Shown: in pieces, positions 46,675 to 60,059 of the stretch | Layout of the letters: each line of letters begins with the position of its first letter | How positions within the stretch are numbered: the stretch's first letter is position 1 | Origin: Atherinomorus stipes | Lineage: Eukaryota; Chordata; Actinopteri; Atheriniformes; Atherinidae | Reading direction: 5' to 3' | Assembly: GCA_023101725.1 (NCBI GenBank) | Contig: JALJCO010013744.1 | Span: 762,518-826,517 of the forward strand | Length of the DNA: 64,000 bases | Made by a program: the position numbers and the translations under genes | The notes under the pieces: model-generated | What the model saw: the letters and a program-made list of their open reading frames with translations, nothing else | Databases searched by the model: none | What the model was told of the DNA's origin: nothing

Positions 46675-48276
46675 TTAAATGGACTAGAGGCAGGAATTGT
46701 GAAATAATACACATGCATGTCCAGTTTTTTTATGCTAATGCTAATGGGTGATGAACAAGGGGCAAACTCTGCTGGAAAAGTGTGAAGCCCGGAAGTTTAG
46801 TTTAATAATTGTAGTTCTTTCCTGATCCACTAGGGGCTGGCTCCAAAACAGAGCAAATCCCCACAGACTCCCATGTTAAAAAGGCCAACTTCACAGCAAG
46901 GTTATTATGGTTAACTAAAACTGATGAAAAAATGAAAACTTAAATTGAAAAAACATTTGGATTAACTGAAATAAAAATGAACATGACAGTTTTTCAAAAA
47001 AACTAACTAAAACTGTATTGTGTCTTTAAAAAGCTATCTAAAATGATTACAAAAACATCCTTAGTTTTAGTCTTTGTAAATTTATTTAATAAATAAGCGT
47101 TTTGGGTTGATATGAAATCTATTTTTATTTAATCTAATTTTCTTTGCTCTACTGGTTTTACTCCGAGTGACTTTTTGATGATTTTGAATGTCACACTAGA
47201 CATTTATAATTTACAAAAAAAAAAAAAAAAATCCCCCAAAACTAAAACTAAGACTGAAACTTATGAAAACTAAACTAAAACAAAGCATTTTCCAAAAGAT
47301 AAACACTAATACAAACTAGCAATGCAGCAATACAGCCTGGTTCAAAAAATCGTTTTAGGTTTAATAGGTCAAGTTAACCTTCATGTCAAATGTGAGCGGG
47401 GAGAATTTTTTTTATAACTCATCTGTTAGATGTTAGTTAATCTTGAAATTACACATAATTAGGGGCGTATCCGATTGATGGCTGGATGCCGGCCTGCCGG
47501 CCGGATGATGTCTGTTGGGTCCTTGTTTGCTCTCGGTAAGGTCCTTAGTCTGCAGCAGAGTAGCAACATGGTGGTTTTTAGCAGCTAACAGCAAGTCCAA
47601 ACATGTCTTACCTTAATCCACCGCTCAGGAGGCTAATCTTTATTAGCTCCTGTTAGTTTTGAGTTAGCATGGTTTGCATTTAGCCCAGAGTACATTTGCT
47701 GTCAATCATTTTCCCTGAGGCAGCGCTTTGCCCATTTTCCGGTAACGACACACGTGACACGGCAAGATGGCGATGGCGGGACATACCCAACTGGCTTCAC
47801 TTTCTCCTATTCAGACGTGACCGGATACTACGCCCACATTTTTTAGTCTTTGATGATGAAGCGTAAAAACCAAAAAGTACGAGCCCACCCACGTCTCTCT
47901 CCGTTGCCTTGAATAGACTGTGAGCTGCATAATGTTCTGCAATTCAGTGGCCAAATTTCCCGCGCTGTCCTGCAGATGACATCAATTGACGCTGTATATA
48001 CGTCCTCGACAGCTTTGATACAGGAAAAAGATGGTCACCGAGGTTTCCAAACACTGTAAGAGATAGTTATGGATTCTTCTGCCATCAGCAAACGATCCAG
48101 ATCAACGGAAAGACACTAAAAGTGGCACTACGATGAAAAAGACTTTGTCAGCGGTATAAAAAACGTTACAGCATCAGTTTGTTTGCGCTCCCATGCCGGC
48201 TTGGCTGGTGGCTGCAGTTCCCGCGGTCGTGTCACTTGTGAGTCTCATTTCTTAATCCTGCCTCTAGATCCTTTAA
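46675..48276. mobile_element. TTAA-flanked element, family F3, long copy with internal insertion
   Basis: Left TTAAATGGACTAGAGGCAGG and right CCTGCCTCTAGATCCTTTAA are inverted. The outer parts 46675-46755 and about 47853-48276 match the 475-bp copy at 20010-20484 in reverse complement. The middle (about 46756-47852) is extra sequence flanked by TGATGAA on both sides. Part of it recurs at 54057-54260, so it is a separate insertion. Confidence 0.7.
46895..47310. repeat. TAACTAAAACT-rich dispersed repeat within the insertion
   Basis: Bounded by GGTTAACTAAAACTGATGAAA and AAACTTATGAAAACTAAACTAAAAC with an A-run at 47215-47230. It is absent from the otherwise similar copy at 54057-54260, which shows it is a later insertion. 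Family not determined. Confidence 0.5.
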
Positions 48277-51200
48277 GCAGGTACTCCCATAAACACATGC
48301 AGTCACAAAAATCCATGTGACTATACTTTTCAAGCCAAATTAACTCTGCACTTCGTTAGTAAACATCAAGATTTTTTGTATCCTAATTAGAGTTTTTCCC
48401 AGGCACAAAGTCATGGTACCTCCTAATATCTAGGAACAGAATGTTGTAGACCAAAACTTTCTGTTCCATGTAAAAATTTTAAATAAATTTTGTAATACTG
48501 GTAAGAAAATAAACATATAAATTATTGTTGAATGATGGCTAATAACAGTATACTTATTTTGATCTCTACATGATGCATGAAGTCAAAGCCTGCACAAGCT
48601 TGACAGGACTATGCTACATGGACTACAAATAGACAACAAACAGGAGCAAATAGGCTCCTGCAAAAACAAAACTAAAAAAAAAAAATCTCATCAGTAAAGA
48701 AGGCAACGTCATCTCTTACTTTCAGATTCAGACAGTCATATGCAAACATTTATTCATATAGACTGTAGACTGATTATGCATCATTTTTGTTCAACAAACA
48801 AAAACAATGTAGAAACCATTTTGTTTTTACTTTTAAATGCACTGATAAAACAATCCAGATTACAATCCAGAATTCAAGATGATAAGATGAAGCGACGCAG
48901 CTGCACTGTCTGTCATTTTGCTGGGATTTAATATGAAGGCCAATAGCTTGTGAAGACATTTTTCTTACAGTTATGTTCAAGGACAGCATGATGCATACAT
49001 GCTGCCCTATGGTATAACATCCAAAATAACTCACGACTCTATTTTGTCAGTTTTATTTATCCAAGTTGGTCTGTCTCTTTGTGATGCCTGAGAAGTTTCC
49101 CAGAGCTTTTGGTTTGTCTGTAACAACAGCTCTTTTACTTGTTTTAGCTTTGGCTGCCACCGTTAAGTGTCTCATAATGATAGCGCTAAGTAATCCATGA
49201 ATTCTTGAGACAAGTCAGGTATGATGTAAATAAGATTGGTTCCTTTTATTTCATATAACAGGCAAGTACGGCCCTATATTTTGCGTAAATGTCTCGGGGC
49301 CTGAGCTTTGTCCTGTTGATATCACTGAATATTTCTGTCCTGTCTGTAAACCTGAGCTTTTCTACGGTCTTCACGCTCTACTCTGTGTATTTTCTATCTT
49401 TCTTCTTCATACTTCTAAGTGGTTTATTTACATGAGAAGTCTCAAAGAAAGAAATCACTCAAAGGGGGAAAAAGATTATTTCCACAGCAGGAAAACTTTT
49501 CCACAAATGTGGTTAGCACAAAATAGATGAGCAATGAGGCATTATATAGCCCGACGCTAGCACGGCATGATGGTTTTTTCGCCTGCTGGATGAAGCTAGA
49601 CTTAACTCTTCTCACTGCACAGAGGAATTTCTACAGCTCTTGCACATCATTGCATTTTACAGCAGTGGGGTCTCACTGTGGGCTGGCTGCTACAATAGCG
49701 AGCTTTCTAATGGATTTGTGCATCGGGTTAAGCAATGCTTGTGTTCTCATGCATATGATGTGTTCCTACATATCCCGTTGGGCTGTGGGTCGCAACACTA
49801 CCAGGAGGGTTTAGGTGTAGTGAGTCCAAGGAAGCCAATAAGGGGCCAGAAAAGGGAATGATGGTGATTATTTGACTTGACTTTATTTGTAGACTGGATG
49901 ATATACAGCGAAAGGGATTACAGATTAATCTCTCTTCTACTTGACAAAATGTTCCCACGCTCCCTGGTTGCTGACAGTATTTCCAATGCCTCATGGTATG
50001 AAAGATTTACTTAAATCTTTTAGGCAATGAATCAATGTAGGAAAAACACCTCAAGTCTGTTGGTATAATATGCATAAGATAGCAAAAGAATTCAAATGGA
50101 ATCTTTTTTTAATTCAGCAAGCCAATTTACAGCCAGTTTGGATGGTAGCATTCTTAAGAAACCCTCTATTTACATTTATGCAATCCAGCGTTTTACACTA
50201 AGGTTAGAACTTATCGTGAGAGAACACATCCCTTCTGTTGTGAACATTTTCAGTTAAGCGGTAACTACAATTTTTCTGTGAATAAGAAGCCTTCGGTTCA
50301 TAATATGATGCACAAAAATATTTCCTCAGCCCGTAAGTAGAACTTATATAACTGTACTGATATCATCATGATGTTAAGGAAAGAAATATTAGAATCACGA
50401 TTACAATATTCAAAGTGATTTTGTTTCACTTGCATGATGTTAGATGGTAGGCCTTGTGGATCATAAATCAGATTGCCAATTTTACTTTTATCTTTAGTGG
50501 GCCTGGACACTTTTATAAAGTTATGCTGGCATATTCTTCCTCTATCTTTCCACACTAGTACAGTATATTAATCATAATCCATTCACAAGAAATCACACAA
50601 CATACACCACAGTGAACCACAGTTAGAATGAACTATTCTTCTTTTCACAATATTAACATTATTGTAAAAATGTCTGACGATAATTGCTACATGAAAATCT
50701 GGCATCATGCCTGACCTACTTACAGTAAATAGTAGTAACTATAATTGCTGTACCTGCTGTGAAATGAATAATAAATTAGACTCTCAAATACAGCAAAGCA
50801 ATGTAATTGAAACACTGGAGGGCATTCAATACCATCTTACACACACACACACACACACACACCCTCTTCATGCTACCAACTCATGAAAAAAACTCATACA
50901 GATAATATAGGAATTAGCAAAAGTCTTAGAATGCTACCCTAAATATAATTTCAGTTATTCATTTTGACCAGATTGACCCTTTAAACAAAGTTACAAATTT
51001 GAATGTGTTGCACATCCCCCCCAAACCAAAAATAAAGTAGATAATAATGATTTTAAAAAGCATCTTATAAAAAAAGACTGACTTCATTCAACCTTTTGCT
51101 AAAACTGTTTTAGGAACTAAAAAAGCCTTCTTTCAGATATTTTTACTCTACATTTGCCCACAAGGGAATATTTTTTTTTCTTGGAAACCATTTTATGGGA

Positions 51201-54056
51201 AAACGTTTGATCTAACACGGCAGTTGAGAGATGACGTGTTATGACATCAGCCATAATTAATTCTTTGAAAACAACTTTTTTTCTGGTATAAGAGGATTTA
51301 ATTTAGCATTTACTGGTTTGATTTCATACTCAGACACATGTTGACTTTAAGCATTTTAGTATGGGAGTTTTAAATTGGGGTCATATAATTATTAGGTAAT
51401 TATAACTGTTAAGGGCCTGGTTTGTCTTTTTGTAAGGGATGTCATCTGGTCCCATGTGTCTGGACCAAACATTAATCTTGGTTCATCAGCTGAGAACATA
51501 ATTTCAAACTTATTAAATAATTTCTGATCATCCATTGGTAGCATTACATAACAATAAAGCATGTGCTTTATTTTCCACAACATAAATGAAAAGGTTTAGG
51601 AAATTTGAAAGGCTTGAGGAACACACCTCAAGTAAAATACTTCAGCACTTGGGTAAATATACTTGTTTATTTTCCACCGTAGAACCAAGAGGAAAGTACA
51701 TGCTGACATGAATGGACGCTTTTAACAATCTTCGCCCCTGGAGGTTATTGTGCATGCAGCAAATGATGAAGCTATGAATAGCATGGACTATTCTTCAAGC
51801 ATTTTAATTCTTTCTCTTGCTTCATATGGAAACTTCATTTACAGCAACAGATTCTGGTTACAGCACTCTAAATATTGTCTAAAGGACATGGTGTCGCTTG
51901 GCCAAAACAACAGGTGTGGAGTGTAGAGTGCCTCATGCCTAACATAGACTCCAGGCGACAATGAAAAAGGCAACTTGGGAGTCCAGACAGTCATGGGAAA
52001 TGCTCAGAGAGGGGCTGAGGTCAAGATCCACATGGGAGGACAACCTTTCCCTGACCTTGTCATAAAAGACCCCCTGATCAAATCTTTCCCATTGAGAACA
52101 CGTTTTGTCAAGTTTCAGGACAGTTTTTCATTAAAAAGCATCCCATCATAACATGGTGAACACTTGCATCCATCTGTGACTCCATCTATTGTGGTTTATA
52201 GTCTATTCCCAAAGCTCTCTGCAATAAGCCTTCTAATTTATTTTCACTTTTGCTTATGTTTGCAAAGAAAATATAATTCCAGTGTATTGTATGATGGGAT
52301 CTTTATTTGAATTAATTGCAGATGACATGTTTATGACAAGAGGTCACTGTTTATTTTATAATTAATCCTAGCTGTAATGATTGGCATGACATCTCTTCTC
52401 ATGAGCCTTGAATGTTTCAGATGACTGACTTGTTTGCAGTACGCCGTCCTCAAAGTGAAACTTCACATCTAAACTTATGTGGTTTTATTTGAATAGTTGT
52501 TTTAAAAACTAAAATGAAATGTGCGGTTGAATTGAAAAATCAAATAAACATAAAAAAAACGCAAGATGGTTGAATGTGATCCATGATCCAAATCCCACTG
52601 AGGATCAAAGAGCGTGTTTTAGAAGTGGAAACAGCCACTGGGAGGTTTCCCATTGGTTTGTAAATTGCTATTCTGAAGTCTTAAGTTTGGGATTTGGACA
52701 TCACCATTTTGAAGTCATATGTGAATGTACTTGGTCCAGGAGTCCCAAGTTAGATATGTGTTAATATTTAGAAGATTTTCAGCCTTTACTTACAGCATTT
52801 TTAAAACACGAGATTCGCCAAAAGTACTTTCCAGAACAAATTCAAAATGGAAAAAACGCAACAAACAAGTAAGGCTCAAAAGCTCTTTTCAAATCGGTTC
52901 ATGTTAGGCTTAGCTAAAAACGAAAGGCAAAGAGGGCTCCAGGTGCTAAAATGGCAGCTGGTTTCACAAGTGGTGTGTCTATAAATTAAAAACCACAAAC
53001 AAGCAAGCTTTCTTCGTAAAAAAAAAAAAAAAAAATTCTTGTGACATGATAGGGAACAATAAGATCTTTCAGATAAGATGAAACTTGGCCATTTATGCCT
53101 TTGTATGTCTTATGAAAAATTTTAAATTCCATTCTAAATTTTACTGGGAGTCAATTCTGAGAAGCTAAAAACTGGAGATGATTTCTTCTGGTAGCCATCT
53201 GTTTTTCAGCTGTTGGGTTTTTTGGATCACATTAAATGTTATTAGGAAATAGTCTGGCCACTCAGTTAAACCAGCTTTGCAACAGTCAGGCTTAGATGCG
53301 ATAAATGAATGGACTTGTTGTAAAACTGCTTCAGGAAAAGTCTTTCCTGCCACTCTAGTGATTCGTTTAATATGTGAATAACAACACAAACAAAAAGACT
53401 CTATGGTCTATTACAGCAATAGTTGACTTTTTGATAAGGCAATGAATCTGAGGTTTTTAAGAGCATTGACCGGTTATGTATAAAACCGCAGTTCATATTA
53501 CAGGTTGGTATTATCTCTATAAAATGCATGTCTACAAACCTCTTGGCATAGTGGGCCTCATGCATAAAGCATTCGTACGAAGAAATGCGATTCAGCAATT
53601 TTCTTGTTTTTCTAATCTTCCATGAGGGACAAACAAATTTAACGAGAGCTCCAGTCTTGCACAGTCTGCTGTTATCCAAACTTATTCTTTTTTTTCAATA
53701 AAAGATTATATTTGTCGTTGCTTTGAAGCAATCATGTCTTTTTAAAATCCAATATAGGCCTAAAATAGGCTACATCAAGATGTATCATGCAACTCTGCAA
53801 TTATAAATTATAATTTTATTCGCAATCTGAGCAAAACAGATAAGCTACGTCTAAAGGGAAGTAACATGGAAAATGGACTTTTTTGAGCTTTTTATTGTGT
53901 TATCATGTTATTCTCTCCCCATAAAACACTTTGACTCATTCACGCATATTTGAGAAACCCCTGAATCTCCTGTCGAAACCAACATGGTTGTCAGAATGGC
54001 TGCTACCCAAGCGGGAACCTCTGGTGGCCAACTATGAGTCTACCCAGAAGAAGTCA
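48277..54056. other. Intergenic 5.8 kb: (CA)n tract, otherwise unclassified
   Basis: A (CA)n run is at 50838-50863. 53020-53410 (ACTTGGCCATTTATGCCTTT, TTTTACTGGGAGTCAATTC) resembles a common fish interspersed sequence, but I could not classify it. No gene is supported. Confidence 0.35.
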
Positions 54057-54260
54057 TTTTTTGTAATTCTCCCTTGATCCGCTAGGGGCTAGTTGCAAAA
54101 CAGAGCAAATCCCCAGACTCCCATGTTAAAAGGCCAACTTCACAGCTAATAAACAGCCTGGTTCAAAAAATCATTTTAGGTTTAATAGGTCAAGTTTACC
54201 TTCATGTCAACTGTGAGGGGGGGGGGGTTTATAACTCAAGCCGGCCTGCCGACCGGTGGC
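54057..54260. repeat. Repeat shared with 46800-47480
   Basis: Matches the outer parts of the insertion in the long F3 element: GATCCGCTAGGGGCTAG, AACAGAGCAAATCCCC, CCAACTTCACAGC, CCTGGTTCAAAAAATC and TTCATGTCAA. A G-run at 54219-54230 marks the right side. Class unknown. Confidence 0.65.
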
Positions 54261-54572
54261 TCCTAGTTAGCTCCTCGTTCGTCCCTCTCTGTTAATGGTC
54301 TATGCTGCTATCACAGAGCACCCCCTCCTTACTGAGCTCCGCCCCACCAAAGCATGAGAGCGTTGTGATGAGTGGAGTGGGTGTGTCAGAAACAGCCGGA
54401 GGCATCTTAAAGAACAGCAGTGAATTTTGAAGGCGTCAAACACAGACATGGAGTGATGTCACATTTCTTTAGGTTGTTTTTTTATGCATACTGTATTTTC
54501 AAAACTACTGAAGGTAACACAGTTGTTTGGTTGTGCCATAAAAGGGAATTGCGTTTAATAAGGACATGAGAC

Positions 54573-54830
54573 CGTACCGTACCGTACCGTCTTCTTCCGC
54601 TTATCCGGGATCGGGTTGCGGGGGCAGCTGCCTAAGCAGGGAAGCCCAGACGTCCCTCACCCCGGCCACAGCCGCCAGCTCATCCGGGGGGATCCCGAGG
54701 CGTTCCCAGGCCAGCCGGGAGACGTAGTCCCTCCAGTGTGTCCTGGGTCTCCCCGGGGTCTGGTCCCGGTGGGACGTGCCTGGAACACCTCACCAGGGAG
54801 GCGTCCAGGAGGCATCCTGACCAGATGACA
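54573..54830. repeat. (CCGTA)n tract and GC-rich dispersed fish repeat
   Basis: ACCGTACCGTACCGT precedes CTTCTTCCGCTTATCCGGGA, AGCAGGGAAGCCCAGACGTC, GATCCCGAGGCGTTCCCAGG and GTCCTGGGTCTCCCCGGGG. This is a very common GC-rich fish interspersed repeat, probably part of a retroelement. The ORF inside it is not a host gene. Confidence 0.65.
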
Positions 54831-55707
54831 TGAGACCCCCTCTTTTAATTTTTTTTTTTTTTTTTTTAAGATTTATTACGTTTCATTGGTTTCATTTTGT
54901 CAAAAGAAAGTGCAGTCAGCAAGCTCTACGTGAGATCAAGCTACTCAGGATGGGCATATCAGAGCCGATACTTCGATTGAAGCCAGACAAAATATCGGAA
55001 TCAATATTTTTTTGACTATCACAATACTACTGTACAGATCAAAAACGGGCAACTTGTTTGCACTTCCAAGAGTTTTAGGCAATGAAATGATTCTTGATGA
55101 ACGCACACTCACTTACGCACAGGTTAGAATGCATCATGTTTATAATGATAATTTCCGCAGTTATCTGAAGTTATGAACGTTTGTTACATCTGACATGGGG
55201 CACTTGTAGGTCACGGTCAAAGAAAAAGTAAGAGAAAGTTACGACAAGAAAACAAAAATGTTGTTTCATGAGGTCTATTGTAACTAAGTGGTATTTTTTT
55301 GTAGTTTTGTTATGGACATGGCAAATGGGACCTGTTAGATAAATATGATTTAAACAAGATTTGGACAAGATAGTAGAGACGTAGCAATGTCATTTGTAGT
55401 AGAGATTGTCATTTAAACCAGGGCCGGTGATTGCTATAGGCGACCTAGGCGATCAGCAAGGGCGACAAATGCGCTGAGGGCGCCCACTCCTGGGCTCTAT
55501 TGCACGAAACTAGGACTCCATAATCCAGGATTTAAAACTTAGCTGGGCTCATTCAATCCACAACATGGACAACCAGGCTTAGTTGGTTTCTCAAACCGAA
55601 AGCCAGGATAAGTAGACATGGATTGATCAAACCTATCTTGGATAAGTCCGCGCTCACGACTTCTTCATACAGACCCTCGCGATCAAGCACAGAGTCACTG
55701 ATCTACC

Positions 55708-55863
55708 ATGGCAACCAGATCAGCGCATTTCTCTCTGATGGAGCAGGAAATCCTCCTGGAAGCTTATGAGGCGGTGAAGGATGAAAAAAAAAAGAAGGAA
55801 ACAAATGCAAATACACACTCTGCTGAAACCAACAATTATAATCACAATCCACATAGTTAATTA
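55708..55863 (+). pseudogene. Myb/SANT-like protein relic (about 51 aa)
   Basis: ATG in CCATGG context reads MATRSAHFSLMEQEILLEAY, then EAVKDEKKKKE and low-complexity Asn/His residues to a stop near 55860. The opening resembles Myb/SANT-like proteins carried by Harbinger transposons, and the domain is truncated after its first helix. Confidence 0.5.
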
Positions 55864-56339
55864 ATGCCGAAAACATACTGTAGTTGCGGCTGGTTGAATG
55901 AAATTGTTGAAACTGCATGTGAAACTGTTTCCCCACGTTTGCTCCTTTGTGCCGTCATATGTAGCAATGGAAGTTTGTGTGTGTATGTATATAGACCTAT
56001 CCACCGGATGTAGGCTATGGAAGTTTGCGTGTTTGTGTGTGTATGTATGTATAACCTGTCTACTGTATGTAACCCCCCCCCCCCCCCACACACACACACA
56101 CACCCATGCACACACAGCCATATATTCCTAACTTTTTGTGAGATAGATATTTCTGTGTGTATAGTGTATGATAGAGATTTTTCTTTTGTGTGTGTTTCGG
56201 TGATTTAAATCTCTCGATGAGCTCCCCCCACCTCGTCCGTCGACTGGGCAGTTGAACCACTACATTACCTGCAATGGCAGGGGAATTTGTGTTTATTTAA
56301 ATTGATTTTGGCTGTTATGTGTGTGCAGGCCTGGGAGGT

Positions 56340-56830
56340 TGCTGCATCCATTTATTCAGTTAATAAGCTACCTCTGCAAAGGAGGTTATGCTGTTGGTTT
56401 GTTTGTCTGTCTGTCAGCAACTTTATGGAAAAAGTTCTGGACGGATTGACCTGAAATTTTCACCAGCCGTGTGTCTCAGCCAAAGGACAAACCCATTCAA
56501 TTTTGGTGGTGATCCGGATCACCTTCTGGATTCAAGAATGGTTTGAAGGATTCTTTATTATTGTGAGATCGGCCAAATTTTGGAATCTTTGCATATAAGT
56601 CCATACAAATGGCCCGAGTGTTTGGTAAAAAATTACAAGAAAGGATCTCAATGAGTTCTATAATGTACCAGGTACATTTTGAACTGTGAACTTTCCAGTT
56701 TAAACTTTATAAACAGAAACAAAACTTAATAATAAAGACACGTAGTAATAAAAGTTTAGGTGTAAAACCAATATGAGGGGACATGAGCTGCCTGGCGGAG
56801 GTCTGTGCTCTCTGAGTGCTTTTCTAGTTG
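56340..56830. repeat. Dispersed repeat fragment
   Basis: CAAAGGAGGTTATG, GTTTGTCTGTCTGTC, CTGGACGGATTGACCTGAAATTTTC, TGGTGGTGATCCGGATCA and CTGGCGGAGGTCTGTGCTCTCTGAGTGC are hallmarks of a repeat found very widely in fish and other animals. Class uncertain. Confidence 0.55.
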
Positions 56831-57507
56831 TGTATGGATCTGTCCTGCATTTATTTCTGCAGCAGAAATGAGGGGTGTCTAACAGACCTTTGAATGTTGA
56901 TCCATTCTTGTGTTGAATTATCTGCCTTTGTTTCTGTGCTTTTTATCTTGTAGCACACTGTTCAGTTTTGAAGACAGCTCGTGGTTTGATGGCTTTTGAT
57001 CTATTAATTTAATAAAAGAAATATTCTATATTCAATATAATATTCAATATTCTGTCTTTATCGGATGTGTATTTTATATGCAGTCTATGTGAAACTTCAC
57101 TTTCTAATGATTACAATCAAATAATTGCAATTGACAAAAAGTGTTTAAGTTCCAACAGTGGGTCCAGTTGAAAGTGATGATGTGTAGTGGACAGTGGAAC
57201 CAATATGTTTGCATTTATAGTAACTTCTGACTGTGATGGAGGATGAGATTAAATAAATCCTGGGACTTAGCCTGCTCCAGACCAGGCTGGCGCCACAGAA
57301 TAAATCTCCATGGTAACTTACACCAAAACATATACCACTATCCCACTTTAATGCAACCAGATCATGGATAAGTTAATCCAGGATAACCAACAAATCCTGG
57401 CTTAATCCCTTATCCTACTTTTGTACAATAGACCCTAAATTTTTCACCGATCCGGCGGTAAACACAGTGATGTAAAACATGCAGCAATAAACACTTATTG
57501 CTGCATG

Positions 57508-57508
<1 letters not shown>

Positions 57509-57578
<70 letters not shown>

Positions 57579-57587
57579 GGGGGGGGG
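57509..57587. repeat. (GA)n tract followed by a 20-base G run
   Basis: About 57 bp of GA repeats passes directly into an unbroken run of G at 57568-57587. It is polypurine for nearly 80 bp, capable of triplex or G-quadruplex formation, and prone to length error in assemblies. Confidence 0.95.
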
Positions 57588-57814
57588 TCAGCTGGCAACT
57601 GTAACATTACGACGTTGGTGGAAATGTAGGAAAGACAGCGAGCGCAGTGTTGAGGTAAGACATCTCAGTCATTGTACTGTATAATATTAAATACGTAGTA
57701 TTGTGTATAAAATAAGGCTGATACCGCCCAGCTGTTGCTGCTAGCTACCTTTCACTGCTAGCCTGCTTCGTACTGTAGCTTAGTTCATGAGCTCAGATGG
57801 CGCTGGAGATGGAG

Positions 57815-57940
57815 GGAACGTCAGTCAGTCATTTTCTGTACTGCTTATCCAGTTCAGGGTCGCTGGTTGCTGGAGCCCATCCCAGCTATTATCAGGTGAG
57901 AGGCGGGGTACACCCTAGACAGGTCGCCAGTCATGGAGGG
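57815..57940. repeat. Dispersed fish repeat fragment with GGAGGGAACGT flanks
   Basis: TTTTCTGTACTGCTTATCCAG, TTCAGGGTCGCTGG, GAGCCCATCCCAGCT, GGCGGGGTACACCCTAGACA and GGTCGCCAGTC match the family at 30461. The 11-bp GGAGGGAACGT is repeated on both sides (57812 and 57936), a plausible target duplication. Confidence 0.6.
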
Positions 57941-59106
57941 AACGTGTATCCCCCTGTTTCATAGTGAAACCAATCAAACCCTCACTGTCCCAGCACAAGG
58001 TTTCAAACATTGCTGATAAAACAAAGCATTAATGTCACTGCAGGAGCCTTGTGAGACCAGTGTTTGTATATTTCAGCTAATGGTGCATTTAAGTTAAACA
58101 CAAAAGTCGGAATTTCCGGCTCCAAGTCAGAAGTATTGGGGTTCTCTTTTAAGTTTGCTTCTAGTCACTAAATATCTTTGCAAACATATTGTTTAGTGTC
58201 TAAAATAAGAAAGAAAAGTGGTTTGGAAACAGTTTTGTTACATGAAAGAGCAGCTTTCAATCCCCAATTCAATCTCTGAAGAAAGCTTAGAGGGGGAGAG
58301 AATCCACAGATAATAAAAAAAAAAAAAAACTAAAAGGAAAAACATTTCGGAGGGAAAAAAACTTGAGGGGGAATAAATATATAGAATAAAAGGAGGGTAG
58401 ATACATTTTCTTCAATTTTCAATTGGACTCAACTTTATAAAAAATTGAATAGATAAAAATGTCTATTTGTGGGAAACAATAAAGGCAAAAAAAAAAACTA
58501 ATCTCCAAGCTAATGACAAGCTAATGAAAAATATATCTAAAACTACTACTGCTACTTTTAGAGTCATTATGTTGTGGAAATTCAACACAATTATTCCAGA
58601 AAAAACTGCTAAAACACGTTATTAAAAACGCCAATATGTATATTCCAGTATTCTAAAATATTAGCTGGCTTTTTTATTATCCTTGGTCAAAGTTATTGAG
58701 AGCCATTGTGGAAGGTCCAAAGAGCCACTTGCAGCTGTGGAGCTGCAGGCTGCAGACTACTGCTAGAAGCTGCTGCAGATGTGTAGCTTCATCATTGCTG
58801 CTACTGTATGTATGTAGTCATCACTATTATTAGTTAATTTTTTCACTAAATTATTACTGAATGTTTCAGTTAATCCAGTTATGGAAAAACAGTGAATATA
58901 AATTACAAAGTTTATCTAAACAATGTCTATTATACACGAAGTGCTGTAGAAAGACAACAGACTGAGTGCAGGTGTATCTGTGGATTGTTGTGTCCAAATC
59001 CAGCCACCAGTCAGCCAACAAGCAGCTGCTGACTTCTGTCATTATTACAGCAGCAGTTATGTTTCTAATCATCAGACACACATGCAGCTCATCCTGGTCT
59101 GTTCAT

Positions 59107-59309
59107 CTAGATCAGGATGTCCAGCTGGTCCTTGAGTACCCCTGTCCTGCAGGTCTTCACTGTTTCTCTGCTTCAACACACCTGACTGATACTAAATGGA
59201 TCCAACAGCCTATGAAGTTCACGTTACTTGGAGTCAGGTGTGTTGGAGCCAGGACGCATAGAAAACCTGCAGGATTGTGAAGGACTGGAGCTGGACACCC
59301 GTGATCTAG
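59107..59309. mobile_element. Small hAT-type MITE
   Basis: CTAGATCAGGATGTCCAGCT at the left and AGCTGGACACCCGTGATCTAG at the right are inverted. TGTCCTGCAGGT / ACCTGCAGGA follow inward. It resembles the abundant 'GGGTGTCCAA...CTGCAGG' fish MITE. Confidence 0.65.
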
Positions 59310-60059
59310 AAACTTAAGTGCCAGGACAGGGGGGCATCAAACCATAATCTTGCCTAGGGCACCAAAGTGGCAAGATCCGGCCCTGATTCAAACCCCAGGA
59401 AACTCAAACCCTTCAAAAAAGATTGAACAACGGGGCCGTTCACACGAGGACGATTGCGGGTAAAACGGCAAAATATTTAATCAGAAGTGCCATAGTCTCC
59501 CTGTCATGTATTGCTTAACATAAAGAAGAAAAATGATAGGAGGCCATGCCATGTCTGTAGGGGCTGCATTCCTTCTACTTTTACAACTGCATAAAACCAC
59601 ACAAAATGTGGAGACACAGAGCACACAGTGGTGTCCCTGGAGGGACAAACTTAAGTGGCCAAATACATAACCCTACTATTATATCAGCTAACTACTGCTG
59701 TTGCTTACTAGATTTTTTTCTTTTTTTTTTTGTCCTTTGATTTTAGTTAAAACAGTTCAATGCAGAAGGGAAGAAACAGATATAACAGATCAAGAAATAA
59801 AAAAAAAAGCTGGACTTTATCAGGAGTAATTTAATCAAACCACTGAATGTAACATCTTCCGATTAAAAAACTGGGCTTGTACTACTGGACTTGTACTAAA
59901 TCTGTTCCCCAACACCCCCCCCCCCCCCCCCCTTTTTCCCTTCAATTTATTATATTCAATGTATCTGGGATTCCACTGAAAAAAATGATCATGAATGCTA
60001 TAGGTGAGGAGACAAATTTATGTCCTATTTTGATTACATGTTTGAAATAAATAAGTAAA

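Larger units (their letters stand above)
55492..57437 (+). mobile_element. PIF/Harbinger-like element nested in the hAT element
   Basis: GGGCTCTATTGCACGAAACTAGGA at the left pairs with the complement of TCCTACTTTTGTACAATAGACCC at the right. It includes a relic of a Myb/SANT-like ORF (55708-55863), which in this superfamily is the second protein beside the transposase. No transposase is recognised. Target duplication is not clear. Confidence 0.5.
55419..59385. mobile_element. 4-kb hAT element with 8-bp target duplication
   Basis: Ends CAGGGCCGG / CCGGCCCTG are flanked by ATTTAAAC (55411-55418) and ATTCAAAC (59386-59393), a 7-of-8 match. No hAT transposase frame remains. The element holds later insertions: a Harbinger-like piece, simple repeats, a dispersed repeat and a small hAT MITE. 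A second fragment of the family is at 62973-63130. Confidence 0.75.

Noticed and set aside
54616..54828. GC-rich 70-aa ORF with Pro/Gly-rich protein
   Set aside because: It lies wholly within a very common fish interspersed repeat.
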